Source: Qipengyuania_B sp965214525 | GTDB lineage: Bacteria > Pseudomonadota > Alphaproteobacteria > Sphingomonadales > Sphingomonadaceae | Length of the DNA: 30,799 nucleotides | Direction of reading: 5' to 3' | NCBI GenBank assembly: GCA_965214525.1 | Contig: CBDCCB010000003.1 | Location: 1-30,799, forward strand | Shown: in pieces, positions 1 to 7,400 of the stretch | How positions within the stretch are numbered: position 1 is the first letter of the stretch | Layout: the number at the start of each line of letters is the position of its first letter | Made by a program: the position numbers and the translations under genes | The notes under the pieces: model-generated | Databases searched by the model: none | What the model saw: only the letters and a program-made list of their open reading frames with translations | Told to the model about the DNA's origin: nothing

Positions 1-316
1 GGTCCCCCTTCGACACCCCCTGCAATTGCAAATCTTCGGCTAACCTGGCCACTGCGCGAAACCACCCATCGTACGTTACGGCTTCTTCTTCATAGATGGT
101 AAAGACGCGGTCGTCATACGTCTGCCCGAGCAGCGCAAGAGCCCGCAGGTCGCGCGGCGCATTTTTCCATACCCGGGTTGGAATGCCACGGATATCGCGC
201 GTCTCCATCTCGAAACGCGAGCCTGGCGCGGTCAGGCGTTCAATGCATTTTGCGCGGGAGATCGCTGGCCAGCCGGGCGGCGGCTGCCAGCCGATGGATT
301 TCGCCAGATTAGCCAT
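1..316 (-). CDS. Acyl-CoA synthetase (AMP-forming), N-terminal fragment
   Basis: Partial gene: the first 105 codons are in the window and the rest lies beyond the left edge. The start is ATG at 316, with GGAG seven bases upstream. The protein reads MANLAKSIGWQPPPGW, then RGIPTRVWKNAPRDLR and FTIYEEEAVTYDGWFRA, and ends in LQLQGVSKGD. This matches the N-terminal domain of class I adenylate-forming fatty-acid/acyl-CoA ligases, where an RVWKNAP-like segment leads into a VTYDxW strand and a GVxKGDRV turn. The ATP-binding P-loop and the adenylation motifs would lie outside the window, so substrate class cannot be judged. Such enzymes activate carboxylic acids to acyl-CoA through an acyl-AMP, in the cytosol or at the membrane. 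The gene is divergent from the next one, with a 439-base gap between. Family call is fairly sure; the exact substrate is unknown. Confidence 0.75.
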   Translation of the reverse strand, partial: MANLAKSIGWQPPPGWPAISRAKCIERLTAPGSRFEMETRDIRGIPTRVWKNAPRDLRALALLGQTYDDRVFTIYEEEAVTYDGWFRAVARLAEDLQLQGVSKGD

Positions 317-755
317 AAGTCTTCTCCACTCCGCCCGTTATCTCTAGGGATGTCCCCTGCTTTGCGAACCTTTGAAACACGCCCAAGAAGATTCGCCTTC
401 AAACCACGGTTCGCCCCATCTTCGAGCAAGCACCGGTCCTGAAACCAGCTTAATCAGAGCCCCGAGAGTGACAAGACGCAAGTTTAGAAGACAACCGACG
501 GGTCTGGCGGAAGGGTTGAACAATGACAGAGATTGGTTGCATCGCCTGCGACACCATCGCGGATGGTTCTTTCGGTTCTCGTTCTGGGGGTATGGCGTCG
601 ATCACTGATTTCCGGTTCAAGCTGGCGATGCCCTTTCTTCATCGGCAAGCACCGCGCTGCGGCGTCCGGCAGGCATCCAGGTCGCGGCGGTTCGAGGAAG
701 AGCGTTTGAACGATCGACGGGCATCAACACAAGCGAACATTTGGGTGAGGAGGGA
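317..755. other. Intergenic region, no gene recognised
   Basis: This 439-base gap separates the divergent acyl-CoA synthetase and nucleotidyltransferase genes. Short open frames exist on both strands but none reads like a protein. The frame of the downstream gene stays open back to a stop at 606-608, but the only start codon in that stretch is TTG at 741. I see no convincing sigma-70 pair, terminator or operator. Promoters for both flanking genes presumably lie here. Confidence 0.5.
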
Positions 756-1538
756 ATGACGGTTCTCCCAGCGTGGACAGCAATCGTATTGGCTGGCGAG
801 CGTCCGGGAGGCGATCCGCTCGCGAGATCATTGGGCGAGGCGACCAAGGCGTTGATCCGCATCGATGGGCACCCGATGATCGATCACGTCGTTGATGCGC
901 TGCTTGCAAGCGGAAACATCGAACGCATCGTGATCCTCGCGCAGGATATCGGTGGGTTGGAGGAGGGCGGGGGGCCGTCCCTGCAGGACGATCGGGTAAG
1001 CTTTGGCCGCAGCGGCGCTGGGATCGCGGCCAGTCTCTCGGCCTGGGCGGGGACCGATCGCGCCCCTTTGCCGGTGCTGGTGACAACGGCAGACAACGTG
1101 TTGTTGACGCCCGCACGCATCGAAACATTTCTCGCTGGAGCGGTCGGAACCGATATTGCTCTGGGAGTGGGCGAACGCAGCATCGTCGAAGCCGCCTATC
1201 CAGACACCAGGCGAACCTGGCTGAAGTTCAAGGATGGCCAGTATTCCGGGGCGAACCTGTTCGCCTTCAACGGTCCGGCCTGTCGCGCTGTGCTGGAACA
1301 CTGGTCGGCGATCGAGCAGAATCGCAAGAAGGGTTTGCGACTGGTCGCCAGCTTCGGCCCCTGGCTGCTGATCCAGGTGGCCCTGCGCAGACTGACCCTT
1401 GCCCAGGCGCTTGACCAAGCGGGACGCGCACTAGGTTGCACGGCGCGCCATGTCGTGCTCGATGCCCAAGCGCCGATCGATGTCGACAAGGCGGAAGATC
1501 TGGCCTTGGTTCAAACCATTCTTCGGGCGCGGCGCTAG
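756..1538 (+). CDS. MobA-like NTP transferase family protein
   Basis: About 260 residues. A GT-A-type nucleotidyltransferase fold is suggested by the N-terminal AIVLAGERPGGDPLA loop, the KALIRIDGHPMIDHV segment holding the Lys expected to bind the triphosphate, and VTTADNVLLTPARI, where an Asp of the DxD/DN type would bind metal. The family transfers a nucleotidyl group from an NTP to a phosphate or sugar-phosphate acceptor (MobA, IspD-like and sugar-nucleotide enzymes). ATG 756 is preceded by GAGGAGGG at very short spacing; TTG 741 in the same frame is possible, so the start is slightly uncertain. The stop overlaps the stop of the convergent flippase gene by four bases (CTAG). The neighbourhood suggests it makes an activated precursor for a surface glycan, perhaps a CDP-alditol for the TagF-like transferase. 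That is inference; the substrate is not shown by the sequence. Confidence 0.75.
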   Translation: MTVLPAWTAIVLAGERPGGDPLARSLGEATKALIRIDGHPMIDHVVDALLASGNIERIVILAQDIGGLEEGGGPSLQDDRVSFGRSGAGIAASLSAWAGTDRAPLPVLVTTADNVLLTPARIETFLAGAVGTDIALGVGERSIVEAAYPDTRRTWLKFKDGQYSGANLFAFNGPACRAVLEHWSAIEQNRKKGLRLVASFGPWLLIQVALRRLTLAQALDQAGRALGCTARHVVLDAQAPIDVDKAEDLALVQTILRARR

Positions 1539-2863
1539 GCGGGAGAGCGCCTCAGCTTGCGCATCACCATCATAACCATGGTCCCCATGATGAGGTATCC
1601 ACTCGCCTGCCCCGCGGCGACCGCCCAAGCTATACCCGAGCTGCCGAAGGGAACCAGCACGGCAATGCCGGTTACCAAAGCGAAGATGGCAAGAATGCGG
1701 GCGATGAGGGCCAGCCTTGCGTAATTCGTCGCGTGCAACACCGGTTCATAGGCAACGCTGGCCAGTTCCAGACTGGCCGCCAATGCCAAGGGCACGAAGA
1801 CGATTGCCCCCCCTTCATAGCCTTCCCCGCCTATCAGACCGAGCAATTGCCGCCCGAACAAAATGACCAGGCTTACGATGATCAGGCTGCCAATGCCCGC
1901 GACGGCGGTGACCCGTTTCACCAGCTGACCGAACTGAGCGACGGTGTTGGCGGCATGCGACCGGTTGATATCGGAGTAGATCGCCCGTCCAACCAACTGC
2001 GATAGTTTGCCGAACGCCTGCGCCATCTGGTCGGCGAGGCGATAGATACCCGCGGCGCTGGTCCCGAGGAAAAAGCCGACTGCCAGAACCGGCCCCTGTT
2101 TGAATGCGACGTCCAGCGTCGAACTGACGTAGGTGACGCCAAAGAACCGTTTTATTCCCGTGTTCTCTGCAAGCGCCGTCCGCCAGTCAGCCATATACCG
2201 TGCCCGAAGTGATCCCGGGGCCAACCGCCAAGCAGCAACCCAGTAGGCAGCCGCAGACAGCAGATCGATAGTGGCCCAAGCGAACAGGAACCGCCCGACG
2301 GTCGGCCCGGTGAACCAAAGGAGCAGCGCGGCGAACAGCCGCCCAAGAGGTACCAGCATCTCGACATAGACGGCAACATCGAAGCGGTCGAGCGCGCGCA
2401 CAATGCCTACGGGGGCCGATACGCGAGCCCACAACAACGCACAGTTGAAAGCGAATGCCATGTCGACGTAAGCGGGGTTAAGGCCCAGATCAGCAGCAAA
2501 CACGTAGTAGACGATCCATGCGGCAACGCAGCCCAAAACGGCTCCGATCCAGTCGAGCAACCCGCAAAGCATGCCAAGCCTGCCGAATTTGACCCAATCG
2601 TGCGCGTGCACATATTGCGCACCATAGCGGACCATGGTTTGCCAGCTTTGGAAACCTGCCAGCGACACGAACGCCTGCCCGGTTGCGAAAATGAGGGAAA
2701 AGTGCCCGAAATCACGAATGCCCAGAGAGCGCGCCAGTATTGCCAGGTAGGCGATGGAACAAACGGCACCAAAACCCTTGCCGCCAAACAGCCAGGCGAT
2801 ATTCACCCCCATCCGTTTGACCGTCCCTGTTCGCAGAGGGGTGGTCGCAGCATCCTTCGTCAT
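1535..2863 (-). CDS. Oligosaccharide flippase family (Wzx/MOP superfamily) membrane protein
   Basis: 442 residues with about a dozen hydrophobic segments spread evenly from residue 20 to the C-terminus, in the pattern of polysaccharide exporters of the MOP superfamily (Polysacc_synt). The N-terminus NIAWLFGGKGFGAVCS followed by YLAILARSLGIRDFGHFSL is the typical first helix and loop, with the LG..DFG..S motif. MADQMAQAFGKLSQ-type amphipathic stretches follow mid-protein. Such proteins flip lipid-linked glycans across the inner membrane. ATG 2863 has AAGGA eight bases upstream. It is divergent from the TagF-like gene across a 60-base gap, and its stop overlaps the stop of the nucleotidyltransferase gene. 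It is probably the exporter for the glycan built by the adjacent transferases. O-antigen, capsule or exopolysaccharide cannot be told apart here. Confidence 0.85.
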   Translation of the reverse strand: MTKDAATTPLRTGTVKRMGVNIAWLFGGKGFGAVCSIAYLAILARSLGIRDFGHFSLIFATGQAFVSLAGFQSWQTMVRYGAQYVHAHDWVKFGRLGMLCGLLDWIGAVLGCVAAWIVYYVFAADLGLNPAYVDMAFAFNCALLWARVSAPVGIVRALDRFDVAVYVEMLVPLGRLFAALLLWFTGPTVGRFLFAWATIDLLSAAAYWVAAWRLAPGSLRARYMADWRTALAENTGIKRFFGVTYVSSTLDVAFKQGPVLAVGFFLGTSAAGIYRLADQMAQAFGKLSQLVGRAIYSDINRSHAANTVAQFGQLVKRVTAVAGIGSLIIVSLVILFGRQLLGLIGGEGYEGGAIVFVPLALAASLELASVAYEPVLHATNYARLALIARILAIFALVTGIAVLVPFGSSGIAWAVAAGQASGYLIMGTMVMMVMRKLRRSPA

Positions 2864-2923
2864 ACGCGCGTTCCTTGGACCAAGGCGGGGCCGACCTCAA
2901 CTGCGCAGCACGGGCGATAGGCA

Positions 2924-4087
2924 GTGGCCAGTATCAAACGGGTCTGCTTCCTGTTCAACCATGATCAAACCCATCAGGTCGCCCATAGCCTGCCCATCGC
3001 CATGGTTTTGGCAGCGCGGGGCGGTGTTGCCGTAACGCTTGCGGTCGCCGGCGAGCCCATCGCCCGACAGATCAAGAACATTGCCGGCCCATTGTTGTCG
3101 CAGATGAAACTCGTTCGGCTCGATCTGCAATCCGCGCTATCGCGCACGATGGCGGTCGCACTGGACGGGATCGTGCCTGCTCGCAAGCTTCTCGTCTATC
3201 GCGACAATCTAGATTTCTTCCGGCAGTTCGATGTTCTGGTGGTGGCGGAAAAGACTTCATTGTTGCTCAAGACACGTTACGCGATGGATGGGCTCAAGAT
3301 CGTCCACACGCGTCATGGAGCGGGGGACCGCGCGATTGGCTTCGACAGGCAAAGCGCCCTGTTCGATCTGTCTCTTGTCGCGGGACCGAAGATAGCGCGT
3401 CGCCTGGAGGCGGAGGCCGATGTTCCGCCCGAGCGGATCGCGATGACCGGCTATGCAAAGTTCGATCTGTATGGCGCGAACCGCCCTACGCTGCCGTTTG
3501 CCGATTCAGCCAAGCCTAGTGTGCTATACAGTCCACATCCTTCCCCCCGTCTGTCAAGTTGGTTCACGATGGGAAACCGGGTGATCGCCGATCTGACCGC
3601 TTCGGGTCGTTACAATGTCATATTCGCGCCCCACGTCATGCTGTTCGCGCGTAAGCACGTCGTCACCATAGCACCGCCAGCGTATCGTAAAGTGCCTGCC
3701 TTGGACGGTCCCTTGGCGGCGCGAAAGAACCTGTTGGTCGATCTGGCAAGCCCCGCCTCGACCGACATGAGCTACACGAACGCAGCGGATATCTACATCG
3801 GGGATGCGAGCAGCCAAGTCTATGAGTTTCTAAGGATACCGCGGCCGTGCCTGCATCTCGATGCCCACGGGGCCGATTGGCGGGGCAATCCCAGCTACGC
3901 CCATTGGCACGCCGGCCCCGTTGCCGGACGCCATGCCGATATCGTCGCAAAGGTCGACGAAGCGGTCGCGACGCATTCCGATTACCTGCCGATCCAACGT
4001 GCCATGCTGGCGGATACGTTTTCGATAACCCAACAGCCGGCAGCGCAGCGCGGCGCGGAAGCGATAATGCGGCTGCTCGATGATTGA
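2924..4087 (+). CDS. CDP-glycerol glycerophosphotransferase-like (TagF-type) transferase
   Basis: 387 residues with a GTG start at 2924 and only a weak ribosome site. The C-terminal half resembles the GT-B domain of CDP-glycerol:poly(glycerophosphate) transferases: VLYSPHPSPRLSSW, then RYNVIFAPHVML (the KPHP-like position of TagF), then ADIYIGDASSQVYEFL followed by RPCLHLDAHGADW, equivalent to the ITDYSS..FDF..RP segment of TagF. The N-terminal half carries KRVCFLFNHDQTHQVAHSLP and a HTRHGAGDR loop. Known members transfer glycerol- or ribitol-phosphate from CDP-alditols to build teichoic acids or phosphoglycans; in proteobacteria related enzymes act in capsule synthesis. The last eight bases overlap the GT4 gene (ATGATTGA), implying translational coupling. 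The donor substrate is unknown, and a plain sugar-nucleotide GT-B enzyme is the alternative. Confidence 0.65.
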   Translation: MASIKRVCFLFNHDQTHQVAHSLPIAMVLAARGGVAVTLAVAGEPIARQIKNIAGPLLSQMKLVRLDLQSALSRTMAVALDGIVPARKLLVYRDNLDFFRQFDVLVVAEKTSLLLKTRYAMDGLKIVHTRHGAGDRAIGFDRQSALFDLSLVAGPKIARRLEAEADVPPERIAMTGYAKFDLYGANRPTLPFADSAKPSVLYSPHPSPRLSSWFTMGNRVIADLTASGRYNVIFAPHVMLFARKHVVTIAPPAYRKVPALDGPLAARKNLLVDLASPASTDMSYTNAADIYIGDASSQVYEFLRIPRPCLHLDAHGADWRGNPSYAHWHAGPVAGRHADIVAKVDEAVATHSDYLPIQRAMLADTFSITQQPAAQRGAEAIMRLLDD

Positions 4088-5204
4088 GCCTGTACGCCTC
4101 GATGGTAAGCACATTTGGGTGTTGGCCAAGGGCTATCACCCGGACGAGGGCGGAATGCAATCATATGCCCGAGGCGTCGCGGAAGCCTATGCCGCCATTG
4201 GCGCGCACGTGACAGTATTCACCCAGACCAGCCTCGGTCCGCGCTTGGATAGGATTGGCGGGGTTGATCTAATCGATACCGGTCCGGGCAGGGGTGTCGG
4301 AGTCCTCGTCCGTTTCTTGCGCGCCATGCGCGGCGAGTTGCGAACCAAGGGCGCTCCGCTGTTCACTCACGGCACGACATGGCGCACCTCTGTGCTGGCG
4401 ATGGCTATGGGCCTGCCCTTCGTGACGACGTTTCATGGGCGCGAGTTCATGTATCCTCGCGGGGTTGCGCTAAGGGTCATGCGGATGGTCGCGCGGCAGG
4501 CGAAACGTTGCATTGCGGTGAGCCATCATAGCGGCGAACGGCTTGTAACGCGATTGAAGCCGGACGGCATCGAACCCCTCATCGCATGGAACGGCCGTAG
4601 TGCATGGGATCTTCCCCCCCGGTACGGACACGGGCAAAAACGACCGCCGCTCATTGTTTCGCTTTGTCGGCTCGAACCGCGCAAGAACGTCGTGGCATGC
4701 GTGCAAGCCTGTGCGGCTCTGCGCGACCGCGGCCATGAGTTTCGCTATGTCGTGGCAGGGCGCGGTCCTGCCTACGATGACGTCAGTGCCGCCGTAATAC
4801 AAAACAACCTGCACGACGTCGTCGAGGTCGCCGGGTTTGTATCCGCCGATCGCGCAGCGGTGCTCTATGCGGATGCCGACATCTTCCTTCACCCACAGAT
4901 CGCCGTGGATGACGGCCGGGATTTCGAGGGTTTCGGCATTGCCATTGCCGATGCGATGGCGGCCGGAGCAGCCGTGATAGTAGGTGCCGACGGGGGTGCG
5001 AAAGAACTGGTCGAGGATGGAATATCCGGGCTGGTCGTTCCCGGTTCCGATACGGTCGCGATAGCCGACGCACTGGAGCGGCTCGTCACCAACGCGGAAT
5101 ATCGGCAGGCAATGGGGCGGGCAGGGCAGCGCCGTGCTTGCCAGCAGTTCTCATGGAAGCGTCACGTCGCCGTGATCTTGGCCGCGATCGCGCCTAACGG
5201 TTGA
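4080..5204 (+). CDS. Glycosyltransferase family 4 protein
   Basis: 374 residues with the GT-B fold of GT4 retaining enzymes. The N-terminal domain has HIWVLAKGYHPDEGGMQSY, the classic P.xGG.xxxxxxLA acceptor-side opening. Then come TTFHGREF and the linker CIAVSHHSGERL. The C-terminal donor domain starts near PPLIVSLCRLEPRKN and ends with the nucleotide-sugar site EGFGIAIADAMAAGAAVI. The family E-x7-E motif appears as E-x7-D here (around residue 282), a conservative substitution of the second acidic residue. The C-terminus FSWKRHVAVILAAI is typical. Translation is probably coupled to the TagF-like gene through the overlap. The 3' end overlaps the convergent HAD phosphatase gene by 11 bases. 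It probably adds a hexose to the glycan made by this block; sugar and linkage are unknown. Confidence 0.88.
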   Translation: MIEPVRLDGKHIWVLAKGYHPDEGGMQSYARGVAEAYAAIGAHVTVFTQTSLGPRLDRIGGVDLIDTGPGRGVGVLVRFLRAMRGELRTKGAPLFTHGTTWRTSVLAMAMGLPFVTTFHGREFMYPRGVALRVMRMVARQAKRCIAVSHHSGERLVTRLKPDGIEPLIAWNGRSAWDLPPRYGHGQKRPPLIVSLCRLEPRKNVVACVQACAALRDRGHEFRYVVAGRGPAYDDVSAAVIQNNLHDVVEVAGFVSADRAAVLYADADIFLHPQIAVDDGRDFEGFGIAIADAMAAGAAVIVGADGGAKELVEDGISGLVVPGSDTVAIADALERLVTNAEYRQAMGRAGQRRACQQFSWKRHVAVILAAIAPNG

Positions 5205-5859
5205 ACCGCGCGGTGTCCCAACCGCGTTCGCGTGCGACCTGATTGCCGCGTTTCCCGGCATCGACAAGGGTTCCTTGGTCGGCCCAATCCAGCAACGGCG
5301 CATCGCTGATGCTGTCGGTTGTGAAGCGCACCTCGCACGCCGTTCGTTCCAATCCCAGATCGTGCAGCCATGCCGCGACGCGCATCGGCTTTTCGTTGCC
5401 GTAGCAATTGCGGCACATCGTCACCCCGCGACCGGGCGAAAGGGTGTGCCGGGTGGCCAGCACGTGATCAAACCCCAAGCGACGGCCAATTTCGCCAGCA
5501 TAGAAATCCATCGCCGCTGTCGCAAGCACGAGCAGGTCGCCCTCGGACCGGTCCTTACCTATCGCTGCTTTGGCGCGGTGCGAAAGCCATCCTGGCAAGA
5601 TGGTGTCCGCAAAGCCTTGGGCAAGGCCGTGCAACTCGGTGTCGGACACATCACGGTCGAGGAACAGGTGCAATCCGAACTGCTTCAGCGCCTGGCGCGA
5701 GCAGCCGCCCAGTTTGTAGAATGCCATAGCCATAATCCAGACCGGCAGTAGGAGCAGCTTCTTCAAGCCGTCCTTCTTCGCGCAATGGATCAGGAACGGC
5801 GTGAAAGTCGCGTGGCGCAAGACCGTGCGATCGAGGTCGTAAACAGAAATTACCTGCAC
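5194..5859 (-). CDS. HAD-IB family phosphatase
   Basis: 221 residues of the haloacid dehalogenase superfamily, IB (SerB-like) group. Motif I is VYDLDRTVLR with the nucleophile Asp8 and acid/base Asp10. A helical cap follows (residues about 20-90, including LLLLPVWIMAMAFYKLGG, which is hydrophobic enough for membrane contact). Motif II is LVLATAAMDFY, motif III the Lys in YGNEKPMRV, and motif IV TTDSISDAPLLDWAD. The enzymes hydrolyse small phosphate monoesters; this class includes phosphoserine, phosphatidylglycerophosphate and alditol-phosphate phosphatases. The start is a GTG at 5859 without a visible Shine-Dalgarno; no other start codon precedes it in frame. The location next to the TagF-like/GT4/nucleotidyltransferase set suggests a precursor or lipid-phosphate substrate, which is inference. 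Confidence 0.8.
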   Translation of the reverse strand: MQVISVYDLDRTVLRHATFTPFLIHCAKKDGLKKLLLLPVWIMAMAFYKLGGCSRQALKQFGLHLFLDRDVSDTELHGLAQGFADTILPGWLSHRAKAAIGKDRSEGDLLVLATAAMDFYAGEIGRRLGFDHVLATRHTLSPGRGVTMCRNCYGNEKPMRVAAWLHDLGLERTACEVRFTTDSISDAPLLDWADQGTLVDAGKRGNQVARERGWDTARFNR

Positions 5860-5890
5860 AAATTGTTCTATTGTTGTCCAACCGGTTCCA

Positions 5891-7396
5891 TCAGGCGCGC
5901 GTCCATTCCGTCAAACCGTCAATGCCCGTTCGGACCTGGCCCATGCTCCCGATCGGCTCTTTAGCGCCGTCGGTCAGGAAGGCGATGGTGTCGCTGTCGC
6001 CCGCCCGAACGAGCGCCAGGGTGCGAGCGTCCGAGACAGTCCGTGCGACGATGATTCCGTGCTTCGGACTTCCGTCGCGGCCATACGTTACGGTATACGT
6101 TTCGATTGAGGCTGCGCCTTCATAGTGCTTGTCCAGCTTGGGGACGGTCATGCGCGCCTTATCCGCCTCGGCCTGAAAGTCGAAGTCCTGCGGGAAGGCG
6201 ATGCCATGCCACTCGGTAGACGACAGCGCGAGCGTATGATTGTGCGTAGCATAACCGCCATTTGCAAACAGCAGACCTTTCCCGCCGGTGTGACGCAGCG
6301 TGTCCACCATGCTTCCGACAGCATGGCTCATGTAATTGCCGATTGGGCCGCCCCCGAAAGTCAGCCCGCCGAACACGGTCATAGGGCGGTCTGATGGCCA
6401 ATCGAGCACGCGGCGTGCCATCTTCGGCACACAAGGGAAGCAGGAGTACAATTCGACATGGTCGAGGTCGGCAGGTTCCAGACCGTTCAACGCGAGCGCC
6501 TTGCGGATCGAAACCTCCATCCCGGCCGAACGATCGTAGCGGTCGCGGGCCAGGACGTCCTCGGGTTCATGCGCGGCCGCGCCAAGGCCCACATAAACGA
6601 GGCGGTTGTCCGCGACGCCCCGCCGCCGGGCTTCGGCAAGGCTGGCGACGATGAATGCCGCGCCTTGGTTGACTGAAGAATTCGCGACCTGCAGCTTGGT
6701 ATACGGGTGTGCGATCGGGCGATTGCTGGCGCTCGGTTCGATCACCGTTTCCGCTGTTCGCGGCGCGCGCAACCAGGCATGATCGTTGCGCGCGGCGACC
6801 TGCGACATATTGGACCAGATCGCGCCGCTTTCCGCCTGCCCTTGCGCGAGGGTTTGTTGCCACGCGGCGCGGCAGGCGTTTTCATAAAGCGGGTAAATGT
6901 CGACCGGGGCTGCAAGACCGTAGCTTTCGCGATAGCCTTTCGGTTTTTCGCCCCGCCGTCGATGCAATGCGTTGTGCGCATAGGGATCGGTGTTGGCCGC
7001 CGCGGCGGCACGGTAGGCAGCAGTGCGCAAAGCCTCCCCGCCCGTCACCAACGCTATCGCGATCTCGCCGCTTCCGATCCGGTTGGCAGCCTCGCTCAGA
7101 AGCCGCAGCGGGCTGTCTCCCATTGGCCCATCGGTCTGGGTCACGAAGCGCAGACATGCGCCCATCGCCTTGGCCACGGCGTGCGTGGCGGGGTTGAGGG
7201 TGGGAAAGGAGATTTGATCGACGATCCCGAGTGATCCCGCATCCGTTAGCCAACTGCCGCCCGCATCCGCGTCCGCCAAGCGCAGGGCCGCGATCATCAA
7301 TTCAACCGAATCAAGCCCCGCTTGCGGATCGCCGGGACGGTCGTTGATCTGCCCGACCCCGACGATAACCGGGATGCGTTCTGGGTCGCCAGCCAA
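5891..7396 (-). CDS. Thiolase-like protein with extra C-terminal domain (TLP1-like acetyl-CoA acetyltransferase)
   Basis: 501 residues if started at TTG 7396, giving MAGDPERIPVIVGVGQINDR, the usual N-terminus of this family. The open frame runs on to 7567, but that part lies inside the upstream thiolase gene and reads as nonsense, so it is rejected. The TTG lies five bases after the upstream stop, with AGGGG just before it. The thiolase core includes VTGGEALRT, LQVANSSVNQGAAF, LYSCFPCVP and GLTFGGGPIGNYMSH. The segment where a true thiolase has its nucleophilic Cys reads TQTDGPMGDSPL and has none. A C-terminal domain (YEGAASIETYTVTYGRDG onward, about the last 90 residues) matches the additional domain of type 1 thiolase-like proteins. 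The family binds acyl-CoA but its reaction is unsettled. It is co-directional with the true thiolase and probably in one operon. Confidence 0.8.
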   Translation of the reverse strand: MAGDPERIPVIVGVGQINDRPGDPQAGLDSVELMIAALRLADADAGGSWLTDAGSLGIVDQISFPTLNPATHAVAKAMGACLRFVTQTDGPMGDSPLRLLSEAANRIGSGEIAIALVTGGEALRTAAYRAAAAANTDPYAHNALHRRRGEKPKGYRESYGLAAPVDIYPLYENACRAAWQQTLAQGQAESGAIWSNMSQVAARNDHAWLRAPRTAETVIEPSASNRPIAHPYTKLQVANSSVNQGAAFIVASLAEARRRGVADNRLVYVGLGAAAHEPEDVLARDRYDRSAGMEVSIRKALALNGLEPADLDHVELYSCFPCVPKMARRVLDWPSDRPMTVFGGLTFGGGPIGNYMSHAVGSMVDTLRHTGGKGLLFANGGYATHNHTLALSSTEWHGIAFPQDFDFQAEADKARMTVPKLDKHYEGAASIETYTVTYGRDGSPKHGIIVARTVSDARTLALVRAGDSDTIAFLTDGAKEPIGSMGQVRTGIDGLTEWTRA

Positions 7397-7400
7397 ACCC

